From assembly GCA_958510875.1 (NCBI GenBank), contig OY294068.1:154478388-154542387 (forward strand): 64,000 nt of DNA, read 5' to 3'. The notes beneath the pieces were generated by a model, which had not been told where the DNA came from, ran no database searches, and saw nothing but the letters and a program-made list of their open reading frames with translations. Shown piece by piece: positions 45,521 to 57,330 of this stretch. This DNA comes from Endomychus coccineus. Lineage: Eukaryota > Arthropoda > Insecta > Coleoptera > Endomychidae. The position numbers and the translations under genes were made by a program. Position 1 is the first letter of the stretch, and each line of letters opens with the position of its first letter.

Positions 45521-46880
45521 TGATTTGCCAAATTATGCGCAAATCCATCATTTCTTCACGTGTATGACTTTCGGACGAAAGTTTATGTTTGAAAATTTAG
45601 TGACCGGACGAAAATGTAATTTAGAACCAAAGGGATTAAACTGGACGAAACTCTAAATGCCGGGTGAAATACCTATAAAATATAAAAATCCAAACAACAT
45701 CCCAGCGGAAGCATTCACGAGAATAAGAGAACCGATTCTACATACCTCAAGACGTATTTTTACCCTGAAAGTCTACTATTTGATGATTCTTTCAAGTGGC
45801 GTAACAACAATTTAGATCAAAATACCCCTCCAACACTAAAATATAGTTAATTACGAACAACAATTGTTTAGAACACATCCGAATTATTGAAGGTAGAATG
45901 TCCTACAGTTTCACAATTATTTCCAAGATTGATTTGCTTAAAATATAAGGTATTTTCTCAAATATCCATAACTGATTCTGGAACCATTCTAACATCTCCG
46001 CTGACGAAAGCAAATACTAGTTAAGATTCCAGACGGTGCCTAAGCAGTGAAGTTTAATAATTTATCAATGCACAATGCACCTGTGGCGAAATCAACTTTC
46101 TTTCCCGCTTTTTGTCACAGCGACTCCTACGACATCCACCCAGCGAATTCGTATTCAGTTCGACCGCCTTATTCATAAAATCAGTTTTAATCACTTTCTA
46201 ATGTGCGCATTAATTAATATGTTAAAAGTGTGCGAAATAAAAACAATACGAAGTTTCACTCTGCAACTAATTAAGGAATGAATATCTAGACGTGATGCGT
46301 GTAAACTAAACACGTAAGCACATTTAATTATACCTGTGGTATGTGCACCTTTCGAACCGAGGAGGATGTCACGATATAAATTTTTTAATTCTAAATAAAT
46401 AACTATTATAGATTCGATTTTCACTAATTTAAAATCTTAAATGTGACTAGTTTCGCTATCACCTTAGCTTCTTCAAACAGTTATTACAAAATCAAAATAC
46501 AAACTTACAACTTAAGAGCTAATCTGATAGCCAAAACTAGCTGAATCTACCCGGCGTTGCCAGGGCATATATAATATTTTATGAATTTCATTTAGATAAA
46601 GGGGGTGCATTGGCGGAGCAAAGAAGGTATAGTATGAGGACAGATTGTGGATAGAAAGGGAATAAATCATTAAATTTGTGTACCCGTAGAAACAGTTAAG
46701 GCGTCGGCTCAGCCGTCACGATTTTATATTTCTCCAGTTTCAAGACTTAATGCATAGAGTAGAAACAACTAATGGCGTGGAAAAACGGAAACATATACTC
46801 TATGACATTTGAATGTTCATTCGAATTAACAGGGATATCTGTATTATAGAGTGATCTGTAACCATACACCTTCACCGGAA
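45521..46880. other. no gene recognised; dispersed repeat trace at 46540-46830
   Basis: 46548-46570 (CTACCCGGCGTTGCCAGGGC) and 46741-46790 (CAAGACTTAA, GCGTGGAAAAACG) look like parts of a dispersed repeat also present at 26.6 kb. No coding sequence was seen. Confidence 0.4.
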
Positions 46881-46919
46881 GTCTATGTCTATGTACTAAC
46901 ATAGACGGTGCTTGTGAGT

Positions 46920-47270
46920 GTCAGTGTGTGAATTTTTTTATATTTTTGGGAATACTATATTAGTAGTTCATTTGAAAGTTTGTTTTTTAATTGAATGATT
47001 TTCCTGTCCTTGTACACATGCAGTGAACTCTAAGCGGCAACGTTATCACAGATTTGTTTGTTGAATTTTTATATATAATTGAATTATTTTTCTGCCCTTA
47101 TACACATGCAGGAACCTTCAACAAGTAATGATACCGCAGGTTACTTTGATACATTTTTTGGAATAATAGTTTAGTAGGTTATTTGATAGTTTGTTTTTTT
47201 AATTGAATGATTTTCCTGCCTTTGTACACATGAAGGAAACTTAACGACGTTACCCAGGTTTGTTTGTTAA
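46920..47270. repeat. tandem repeat, ~125 bp unit, about 3 copies
   Basis: Each unit has TTTAATTGAATGATTTTCCTG (or close variant), TTGTACACATGCAGGAA, AACGTTA and CAGATTTGTTTGTT in order. Confidence 0.7.
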
Positions 47271-47371
47271 ATATTATCTACCACTAAATAAGCTTAGAGG
47301 GTAATTTCCTCTTTTCCAGTAATATTCCTTGAACGAATTTCTTGAAAAAATTTGTGGTAGTGATAAATTAG

Positions 47372-48213
47372 TACAGGGTGGCCTATTTATTATGTTTTAT
47401 CTTGGGAGACTAGCTTATCCCATAAAATATACAAGGTAGAGAAAAAAAATTCACATAAAAGTATCTTAGTTTGATTTATTTCGATTTATATTTTAACAAT
47501 TATACACTGCTGTATATACAGGGTACTCTATTTATTCTGTGATACGGATTGTTTTTTAAGCGCCGGCATGGCCAATTTAAGACCCATATAGCAGACTATA
47601 GCATTTTTACAATAGAAAAATGTTATATTGCCAATATTTCGAAATCTGCAAAACAACTTTCCACAAACTCGCCCTCCTCATTTTTAATGCTAAATAAGAT
47701 AAAATTATCAAATTTGTGGGTTTCCATTTGAAAAATTGATTTTTGGCAGTTTTGTCAATTTCCTTTTTAATCTTATTTTTTGAACCGTATTAACAATTTT
47801 CAAAATATTATAAAAATCTATTAAAGTAGGTCCTCTTCAACAAGGAATCTAATCAAAATTAAATAATAAATGCTTCCTTAGGAATAATTGACACTTATTT
47901 TAGGGCCTGCAAACGTCATTTTTGACATAAATGTTTAAAATATGTCAAAAACTGTTAGACTTAGGTGTAGGATATTATGCACAAAATGTGTCTAAAATTT
48001 TGCGTAGAATCAAAATATGCAATAATATATAGGATGTCCCATTTAAATTAAGAAAGTGGACACGTGTCCACGGAAAATAGAGTACTATATACAGAGGTAT
48101 ATAATTGTTGAAATATAAATCAAACTAAGAAAATTTTATATGAAACCTTTTTCTCTGCCTTGTACATTTTATGGGATAAGATAGTGTCCCAAGATAAACT
48201 GGCCAACCCTGTA
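47372..48213. mobile_element. MITE with TA target duplication and ~150 bp inverted repeats
   Basis: Ends CAGGGTGGCCTATTTATTAT and TAAACTGGCCAACCCTG are inverted. Inner blocks TTATCCCATAAAATATACAA/TTGTACATTTTATGGGATAA and ATAAATCAAACTAAG also pair. TA flanks at 47372-47373 and 48212-48213. The internal frame 47549-47731 is not a recognised protein. The CAGGGTG start suggests a mariner-related parent. Confidence 0.75.
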
Positions 48214-48839
48214 CATGACGTGGTTTGAATAGTTTTGTAATATAAATTTACCTATTGGAATATCAATATTTTGTTAAATAATGGGAACAGCTAGAATATG
48301 ATACCAAAAACAAAGAGAAGTCGTGTAGTGTTTATTCGTTTTGAACAAATCAAATACTCGGTTTAGCCAATGAAAAGTATGGATTTAGTTTGGTGTAATA
48401 ATTAAATTTCTCAAAACATTGAAATCATAAGATAAGATGAGATCTTTGATTAATTAAATAGATAAAATGAATCAATGGAAAAGGTAAAACTAATATTGAA
48501 TTGGGAAAATATATTCGATTGAATGAATTAGTGTTTATTTGGTGCAAGGAACTAGTCCAAGTATACCTGATGTTCTGTTTCCGTATTAATATGCATTATG
48601 GGTCGAAACAGTATCAATTGAAATTCCGATGAATTATGGTGCAACAGTTCTCAGAAAACTTCAAATCAAACGATATTTATATATGAAATAAATATAATCT
48701 GCATCGACACCCCAATATTTTGATTAATTCCTACTCGATTTAATTATATTTGTAATAAAATTTTTATGCTCTAATGCTCTAATTCGCGGTATTTTTTTGA
48801 AAATACTGCAGATATACATAAGTATTTCTTTCACCTCTT
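48214..48839. other. no gene recognised
   Basis: AT-rich, no motif. Confidence 0.4.
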
Positions 48840-49076
48840 ATACCTCATTTTCGAAACAGACCCATGAACAATGATCTTGGAGGCCAACTAATAGGTCCTT
48901 TCGTCCAAATAATGCATGACCTGGTGAGCGAAATGTGCAGGAGTTGCATCATGCTGATTATACATTTGCATTCTGACGTTTTTTATATCTTTTGGTAGAG
49001 TAGTCTCGTGAATAAAAGTGGAGGGGTAGACCAGGCCAATACCCTCTATACTACAAGGCCTGAACTCTGAGTACAT
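48840..49076 (-). pseudogene. mariner-like transposase fragment
   Basis: Minus-strand frame with DIKNVRMQMYNQHDATPAHF and AHQVMHYLDER resembles the second catalytic motif region (QHDGAPAHF in the family). The Asp is kept, and the next motif is lost after DERTY. Confidence 0.55.
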
Positions 49077-49159
49077 AAGTCAGTGAGACGTCATCAACGA
49101 GAGGCTTACGAAGTTCCGGCAGTATCGTGTATTTCATAATGGCGCGTAGTTGGTACAGA

Positions 49160-49530
49160 GGGTGACAGGTGATGAATATTACGAATTAACAAAGTATCAT
49201 CTATTTCTTGCGCTAAATTATATGTTGCACCTGTTCATTAGGTGTCCTTGTTTGATCGGAAAGTGTTTTTATCTGTAAATAAGCGTTTATAAAAGTGTTA
49301 TAATCGAATAAAGTGCTTTGCAATATGGCTTACTAAACGAATGTTGTTGGTTCTTCCCGCGTTTTGTTTCTAAAGAGGTTTTCCATATTTGTCCTGAATG
49401 AAAAATATATCATGCATTAGTGTTCATGTTTATAAAGTCAATTATTATGAAATTAGAACAAATTGGATGTAAAATACTCTGATTATAAGTGAAAATAATA
49501 TAAATGTAGATTTATTTTGTGATAGTTGCA
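49160..49530 (+). mobile_element. P-superfamily 5' end, truncated
   Basis: GACAGGTGATGAATATT, TTGCACCTGTTCATTAGG and TGTAAATAAGCGTTTATAA follow the 34563-34730 copy closely for about 180 bp. Later short matches reach 49500. Confidence 0.6.
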
Positions 49531-50014
49531 ACATTCCAGAATTACGTAATAATGGCGTTTTTTCTCCATAAATTGAAATTACTTCACATGACTTTGAAGA
49601 AATTGAACATATAATGCCCGTTATTTCTTATTTAGGTGGCTAATGCTCATATATTGCAACAACAACAAAAATGAAGTATGCGAGTTGAATTTGGTTTCAT
49701 CAGAAGATTTATTAGTTGAGGACTCTTTCTTATAGTCCTACAAAAAAATGTGTTTCACCCATTAAAAAAAGCAACTGGGGTATAACTAAGGATTCAGTTC
49801 ACGTTTGACAACCCCGATTAAACAGGACGTCCGTATCTATGTCCTAAAAAATAGCAGCATTACGCCGTAACGTACAGGAGAGCAACTGCAACATATATTC
49901 TGGCTTGTTACGTCAATATCGAGCCAGTAGGGCTTGTATTATACCAAACTGAATTCGTGTAGTCTGCTGAACTGGAAACGCTCGTAGTAAAGTAACAGAA
50001 GATATTTCTGAAGA
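49531..50014. other. no gene recognised
   Basis: No motif was seen. Confidence 0.4.
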
Positions 50015-50440
50015 GGACCGAACACGGAAATATATATATATATAAAAGGGAGAGATCGCCCCCCCCCCTTCTAATATGTTCTAAAGATGTCAATGACTTC
50101 GTGAGTGTAACATCAGGGGGCCTTGTAACTCAGTGGTGGAAGCTTTCCTTACCCTTGAACTAGCCCGATTAGTTCTGCTATGCTATATCTGATGATCGGT
50201 CTCACTATTGCCGTGTATATTCACCGCAGGGTACTAGGGTTACATCCTCAGTTTTTTCCGCAAAGTTTCTGCACACCATTAGGGAGTTTTGGTTGGATTA
50301 AACTCTACTAGATTATCAGATCCCCATTTCATAATACTTGCCAGATCTTTATTTATTGCATCAAACTATCTCCGTCTTGTACATGTGACTTCATTAGATA
50401 ATATAGGAGCTCTAGAGGAGGAGTGTACCATCATACGTTT
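50015..50440 (-). mobile_element. LINE family A fragment with internal rearrangement
   Basis: 50030-50117 matches the 44460-44530 portion. 50245-50440 (AACTCTACTAGATTATCAGA) matches 61465-61600. The intervening family sequence is missing, so the copy is internally deleted. Confidence 0.6.
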
Positions 50441-51279
50441 AAAGAAACATCTTCTAGTTGTCCTTGTAATTCATTTTCTAAAGCAAATTATTAAAATTGT
50501 GTGCCTCGAACGAAGACTGTACATCAAATGTGTAAACAACATTTCATGGAGATGTAACTTCCAGTTTCGCAAGGGTAGTCAATGTAAGAATATTATTATT
50601 TTATTCAAGGCGTATTAACATGAAAACAAACGAAAATTAGAACCATTCATTCCAAGAATGTCAGCTATAAAATTTTATGACGAAATAACTTAGTTAAAAG
50701 TTTCAAAATTCCATATTTTTTCGAAAACAAAATGTATCTAGTTTTCGTATTCCCACTTGTAATAATATTTGTTTCGCTTATGCACATGCATCGTTCAAGC
50801 ACAATATGATAATTTATTAATTTACTTCATGAAGACATAATTTATTTCATGAAGACAACTGATGATAAGTTATTCGTAAAATTCTAACAATAACCAATAA
50901 AATATTTGATTGAAGCTAATGAATTTAATAGTTCACAACTTTCCGTTAAACTATCTCTTATTCCCATGTATTTTAACCTGTTCAATTTGAATTTCTTGCT
51001 TTCTCTCCTGTCAAGATGACAAATGTTATATTCCACAGTGAGAAAAACTGTAACTCATCAAGAATTACAATCGATGCATTCAACGTGAACCAGTTGTTAT
51101 TTGTTGCTGTCATAATTATGATTATAGAATGACACCGAATGAAATATATTTCAGAAAGTATAAAAGTACGAGTTAATTGTAATATTCATTGCAGACATTG
51201 AAACTAGATTAATTCTCTAGTTTTCTTGCATTGACATAGAGATTGTGAATATAATAATTGAATCTATGGGTTTTTAAGC
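50441..51279. other. no gene recognised
   Basis: AT-rich, no motif. Confidence 0.4.
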
Positions 51280-52460
51280 TCATCATCATCATCATCATAT
51301 GAGGGGAGGGGGCTTAGCCCCTTGATGCCCATTGTGCGCCCCGTAGTCAGAAGCCTATTCTATTCTAGCAGGTTTGTGGGCTGCCAGAAACCAAGAATAT
51401 TGCCAGTGCTGGCTTCCACAAGTTCTTCTGGGAGCAGTTTTAATTCTCCGAAATATCGGTTCCTGAGGGATGCTAATGCTGGGCATTCCAACAGGATGTG
51501 AGAGGCAGTTTCTTTCACCTCTCTGCATTTCTTACATATTGGGTCATCTGTGATGCCCATAGTGTGGAGATGTTTGTTAAGACGACAGTGACCGGTTAGG
51601 ATTCCAATCATCTCTCTGATGTCCCTTCTGTTCAGAGAAAAGAGTTTCTTTGAGAGCCTAGGCACAGGCTCTTTGATGAAGAGCTTGGCCTGTCTCATGC
51701 GTGGTGATTCTCGCCACAGCTTGGACCACTCTTTATTCAGTTGACCCAGAAGGATGAGAACCCCTACGCAGTTTGATAAAGCGACCATTAGTTCCGGCCC
51801 GATAGGGCGCTAGACGACCCTCGCCTGGCCAGAGAGTCGGCCATTTCGTTCCCTACAACTCCGCTGTGTCCGGGGACCCAGATGAGTTGAACTTTATTTC
51901 TCCTAGCTAGTTCAGCCAGTGTATGTCTGCATTCTTTGACAAAGCTTTGATGTGACTCTGGGTGATTTGAGAGCTCCCAGAGCCAACCGGCTGTCTGATG
52001 TGCAAATATGCGCCTATTAACATAGTTTTTCCGCAGGTTTTCCATGGTATAAGTCAGTATTGCTTAGAATGATATAGTGATCCTTGGCCTTTTTAGGTAC
52101 ATTCCCGCCCCAGAGCCTGACCTACCTTGGACCCATCTGTGAACCATACGAGCCCGTCTGGTGGCAGTAGGGTGAGGGTATCGTTGTTTCAATCTCCTCT
52201 ATCCGGGATGAGGATTTCGGGAGAAGTGAGACATATAGCAGGGATCATGCTATCTTGCTTCATTTCTAGTATGGGTAATTTAGAGATTGCCTCACTTAAA
52301 TCGATGAATGTTCACGAGAGTGGTGCGTTTTGGTCCAGTGGCCTTGTCCCTTTAATCTATACGCCGTTCTCATAGCCTCAATTTTAATGTAAAAGTGTAG
52401 AGGTGGTAATCCAGTGAAAGCTTCAAGGGCTCTCGTCGTAGCCGACCTGATGCCGCTACT
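51280..52460 (-). mobile_element. LINE family B second copy
   Basis: Minus strand. 52460-52300 reads SSGIRSATTRALEAFTGLPP and EAMRTAYRL (end of the RT region); 52160 reads VWFTDGSK. 52045-51788 has LAELARRNKVQLIWVPGHSG with VVGNEMADSLARRGSS; 51788-51360 has the zinc knuckle DPICKKCREVKETASHI and ECPALASLRNRYFGE. The 3' tail is (TCA)n at 51281-51298, as in the 28 kb copy. It splits a P-superfamily element at about 52460. Confidence 0.8.
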
Positions 52461-53898
52461 AGAAATACTCTTTGAGAAATTATTTCTAAAATTCCGTGAA
52501 CTGTGTGTGACCAACCTGTTAATTTATTTGAAGCCGAATTAGACTTCCTCAAATCTAACCAATTTAATAAATTTCTTAAAGACTGGATTATCGCATCATC
52601 TACTACCTTTGACAATAGCTCCCTGGAAATCCCATAATCGTGCCCTTCCATTATTTTCCATTCAGTTAATATGATATTTATAAACTGGACTGTTCATTTG
52701 CAATGAGCCAAATTGAAGTAGAGCCTGTATAGAACATTAAATGCCTTGAAGGCTACTTGAACATTTTGACGTTACATATTTATAGGATAGTGCTTCCAAA
52801 TTCGAAGAATATCAAAATTTTTACAATCTATTATCTTCTAGTTCATGTATTTTTTTAGCATAAAATGAGGCGATGTTCTCGCCCCCCGACTCAAGGTTGA
52901 GATACTGCACTATTTGATTAGGTTTTGAATTTGGCCTATTATTCCTCATACATTTGAGAATGAGAACCGAATCGAATAGATAAAATAATGGTCTTGAATT
53001 ATCAACTGGATGAGGATACATAACTTGCTATGTTTAGAAAAATTGTTCATAGCTTTGCTGTTGAGTGCATTATTGCCGCTTATAATACAGAACATTTTAT
53101 ATCAAATATATTCTGATATCAAAATAATTGACATAAGATAAACAATAATTCGTGATTTATTTTTAATACATGACAAATATGGACCTCTTTGTTGCAAGAA
53201 ACGTGTTATTACAAGCGGTACTAACAATATTTCCGGCTTTATAATCAGAAAATGGCTTAAGATGGATCTCATTAAATACAAGTATCATGTTAATTTTAAA
53301 TTGATTTTGGGCGTATGAGAGCATTTGATTTTCTGCAACTACCTGATCGCTCAAGTATAAATTAGAAACTGTTTTATAGTTGTTGGATGGAGCAAAATTA
53401 ATTCATTCGAACTTCTTGAAAACTTTATGCGTGTGGACTAAATGTATGTAAAAGTGAGGATAATCATAGTATTTGCCGAATATCTATACCTTTCTTTGCA
53501 ACTCATCTGCAGTGTAATCCGTTCCGGAAGAAAATGGAATTTTCAATTTTCATTACAAACATAAACATTTACGTAGGAAGCCGTTTTGCAACGCACTTTA
53601 TTTAGTCATAACGCTCTTATACACACTATTGATTCAGAGTAAACTCTGATGACGACTACTTAGTAGCCGAAAGGTAGTATTTTAATGGTATTTTTGGTGG
53701 ATAAGAGTGATTATTTCTCATCAATAGTGTTATAATATATCCACAGTGTGAACTTTTCCAAAGTTTATTACTCTTATACATGCTCATTTACAGGTGAAAA
53801 CAAGTTCTAATCACACAAGCGCATCTAAAGAGCAGGTGCAATATCTAAATATCCAAGAACCAGGTGAAACTCTGTTAAATTCTAATATTTATCACCTG
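52461..53898 (-). mobile_element. P-superfamily transposon, longest copy, split by LINE B
   Basis: 5' terminus at about 53898 (GGTGATAAATATTAGAATTT on the minus strand). Coding pieces in order: VVAENQMLSYAQNQFK, MILVFNEIHLKPFSDYKAGN (53354-53163); NNALNSKAMNNFSKHSKL (about 53090-53025); YPHPVDNSRPLFYLFDSVLI, LKCMRNNRPNSK, NLESGGENIASFYAKKIHEL (53021-52821); IIQSLRNLLNWLDLRK, KLTGWSHTVHGILE (52620-52510). The FDEIHLKP acid reads Asn here (VFNEIH). P-element-type transposases are GTP-dependent cut-and-paste enzymes; this copy is broken. Confidence 0.6.
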
Positions 53899-53956
53899 TT
53901 ACACTCAACAACTATTAAGAATAAAGTTGATAAGTGTTGGTAGTTGTTCCTTTGTA

Positions 53957-54756
53957 GTCGAGGAAATAAAGCACTAAAATAGGTCCAACCTTACATCACT
54001 GGCGCAGTTGGATGGATTGAGATACGGTTTTCTGCATTCGATTCGTAAGGTAATTTAGAAATTTTGTACCGCACTTGTTTTTTGCGGTGAAATTAATTGC
54101 ATTTCTACAGCCAAAACAAGGATTTTTCTGAGATCACTTTTTGAAGTGAATAAAAAAACGGACTCGAATTGATTTCTAGGGGGTTGTCGACTGTTCGAGG
54201 GAGGATATAAAGGTCGCTAAATATGATTACGAAATGCAAAAACTTTCCTGCAATACCTGGAGACCGGATATCTACGTCATCTTCTAGGAATTCGTTAATT
54301 TTTCTTCATAACATGTAACAAACTTTGGCTCTCGGGGATTACGGAGTCGCTGATCACGATTATGACACTCATAGTCGTGATTCTGAGAACGTAAACTACG
54401 GCTTGTTTTCTTATTGATATTTTTTTATACCTAAAAAAAATAATATTTATATCCAGGGCGTAAGAACCCAGAGGTTGGTCAAAGGGGACCTCAGAAAATT
54501 TTTTAGACATCATATTCGTGATCAAAGACCCCAAAAACCCCCGAGAAACCAATTCGAGTTCGTTTTTTTATTCACCTAAAAAGAGCACTCAAAAAAATGC
54601 ATTTTTGGTTGTAGAAATTCAATAATTTTTTCCGCAAAAAACAAGCAAGGCACAACATTTCTAAATTATCTTCCGAATCGAATGCAGAAAGCCGCATTTC
54701 AATCCGTCCAGCTGCGCCAGTGATGGAAGGTGGAATGCATTATTTCCTCGTCTATT
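53957..54756. mobile_element. 800-bp long inverted-repeat element
   Basis: CATCACTGGCGCAGTTGGAT pairs with CGTCCAGCTGCGCCAGTGATG. Repeats run outward to GTCGAGGAAATAA/GACGAGGAAATAA and inward through TTCTGCATTCGATTCG to AATAAAAAAACGGACTCGAA. The inner part holds two inverted copies of the C-rich motif (54315-54375 and 54500-54550) also found in the 22.6 kb element. Confidence 0.75.
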
Positions 54757-55952
54757 GGTGACTTGAGTTTTCTTGACAGATATTTGTAACATCTTTTTCC
54801 ATTTATGAATATATTCTTTGTACATCAGTCAATGCATTAGCTAGTATTGCTGCGAAAAGTAGGTTAAATTAATTGGGTATTTATAGGTATAATAGTGGAG
54901 CAGGCATTCAGTTTAGCATGAAAATTGATAGCAATTTACATTTTGCCATTCTATAAAATCATCATAGCATTCATAGCACGAGAACATAGTCAAATCGTAA
55001 ACAAATTATTCACCAGGATTTCTGGGTAATTTACATTTTAAGCGAATTCTAATAACGTCGGAGTGACATAATATCAATCAATGTTTCGATAGGACTAACT
55101 GGCCCCGACATGCACATTGAATCAGTAATTGCATGAACGGAGCTGAATACATCAACTCGATCTGATTGTTGCCAGACTTTTAATAGCCTTTCCGCTTGTT
55201 TGTCGACATCATGCAGTAATCCATTTGAACAAAACATTACTAGAATACCTGTACCGTATATGTATAGAGTAGAAATCTTATCATCTAAAGTATCTCTTCA
55301 TTCAGCAATAAACAAACCAGTTGTAATCAATACCATTAGTGTTATCTCATCGGCATAAAACCACCTCTTGCATGCTAGTGCTAGAAGCTTTAAAATTATT
55401 CTATCGCAAAGTTTTATGACATCAGGTCAGATGATTTGGCGGAAAAGTAGGAATGTTGGAAAAAGAAAAGTTTGGAACACCAGCCCAGATTAACCATTCA
55501 TTAAAAGCATTGCCTGATCACATCTTCAAAGAATAACTCAACTGTCGAGATCATTTGCTTATAGATCAATGATATGATGGTTTAATCAATCGATCACTGA
55601 CTTCCCTCACTTTTGTTAGCAAAATAACTTTCGGTCACTTCTCGGGTCAAATGAATGAGTGTAGAAACAGAAAATATGTTGAAAATGATTCAGAAACCGC
55701 TAATTGAAGGAGTTAAATCATTATACTCTATGTTACATTGAAACTTTATTCAAATGGTTTACATTATGTATTTTACAACTCTATTATCACAATTCGTTCC
55801 CTATGAACATAGTACCTGGAATCCGTTATCAAAATGCATTAAACTACTCAATAATTCATAAAATCGTGTACAGCTGTAATCTCTGATAATTTAAAATACA
55901 AACTTATAGATTGTCAAATTCCTTGGACTCCAATCTTCCAAAACTACACTAA
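54757..55952. other. no gene firmly recognised; unassigned frame 55049-55237
   Basis: The minus-strand frame 55237-55049 (CSNGLLHDVDKQAERLLKVW, then DVFSSVHAITDSMCMSGP) has protein-like composition and ends at a stop. It could be a decayed exon, for example of a chemoreceptor, but this is only a guess. Confidence 0.3.
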
Positions 55953-56172
55953 ACGTCAAAAGTCTTGGCACCCCATTCAGTCTTGTTAAAGAAATCTTTT
56001 GTTAGAAAAACAAAAGATATGTATCAAAGTATATTGTTTGTTCAATCTATTTCTTGTGAAAGGATTATTTTACACAAACTGTGATATTTGGAAAATTAGA
56101 AAGTGAGAAATGTGTAAATTTGTTGAAAAAAATTATTGAATAAAAAAAGTAATGAAACATGTTGTACACTGA

Positions 56173-57190
56173 CTAATAGTCGGTATGCCCTCCTCCACGT
56201 TGGAAGAACATGTTGACACGTCTGTGCATTGAAATAATCAAGCGGTTTATAGTGTTTTGTGGAATATTGTTCCATTCCTCTACCGCCGCGACGACTAACT
56301 CATCTGCAGGCGGAGGTGGGTTAATTCGATCGTGAATGGCTCTACTTATGTAATTCCACATGTTTGCAATCGGATTCATATCCGGCGAGTTGACTGGCCA
56401 ATCCATTCTATTGATATGTCCTGCTTGAAGTGTATCCTGCACCCTTCTTGCACAATGTGGTCGGGCGTTGTCGTACATAAACACAAAATGTTTGCCTTTT
56501 TCGTTACGTATGGGATAGATGATGGGCGTATAAATCAGTTCGACGTAAATTTGGCTGGTCATATTCTGTGGAATGTGAATTAACGGGGTGCGGCGGTTAA
56601 ACATTATTCCTCCCCAAAACATTACAGTACCCCCTTGATAGGGAGCAACTTCCCGGGGAAAATTAAGTCGCTGTTGACGATCTGGTTCTCTCCCAGACTC
56701 TTTGCCGAGTGTCATCACTCACCAGTCCAAATCTGGTTTCGTCTGTGAATAACACCCACCTCCACTGCTGCAAAAGCCAACCCCTGTGCTCTCGCGCCCA
56801 TCGGAGACGGCACGATGTCTTGGAAATAGTAGAGTGTGGACCCGTAATGGTCTTCTAGCACCTAAATTTGATTGATGGAGTCTTCTTTGAACTGTGGGTG
56901 TCGATAACACGACGAAACGTACGCTGAAAATGGCTTCTGAGAGCTGAAACTGTGCGGTGTCTGCGAGCATATTGCACCAAATCACGATCTTCCCTTTCGT
57001 TAAACACTCGAGGACGTCCACTATGTGGTCTGTTTTCCACTGTATCGAATTATTGGTACCTGTGAACTATTCGCACAACAGATGATCTAGGAATGCCCAA
57101 CATTTCTGAGATATGATGATTAGAGTGACCTCCATTGTGTAAAGCAGTAATTCTTGCTCGATTAAATGCAGAAATTTCACGACCAGGCAT
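56173..57190 (-). pseudogene. Tc1 transposase, frameshifted, catalytic Glu replaced
   Basis: Start MPGREISAFNRARITALHNG at 57190, then HHISEMLGIPRSSVVRIVHR (paired-type helix-turn-helix) and the GRPR minor-groove hook within ENRPHSGRPRVFNER. DDE core: FTDETRFGL region (about 56730), TVMFWGGIMF, MYDNARPHCARRVQDTL, and WPVNSPDMNPIANMW. The third acid of SPDxNPIE is Ala (GCA) here. Frame changes lie near 57050, 56880 and 56720; the C-terminal 181 codons are open. Inactive by two independent criteria. Confidence 0.88.
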
Positions 57191-57330
57191 GATAATCCAA
57201 TAAATCAAAAGAAATTAATACACTAGTCAATTGGCTGAATATGCTTTCACTGCCACTGCTGTCAAAACATTGATAATAAAGTCAGGATTCATTATTGACA
57301 TCTCTTTTTTATCTTTTTTATACCTTGAAT

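Noticed and set aside
55049..55237. Chemoreceptor exon
   Set aside because: Composition is suggestive only; neither the C-terminal signature of gustatory receptors nor a neighbouring exon was found.
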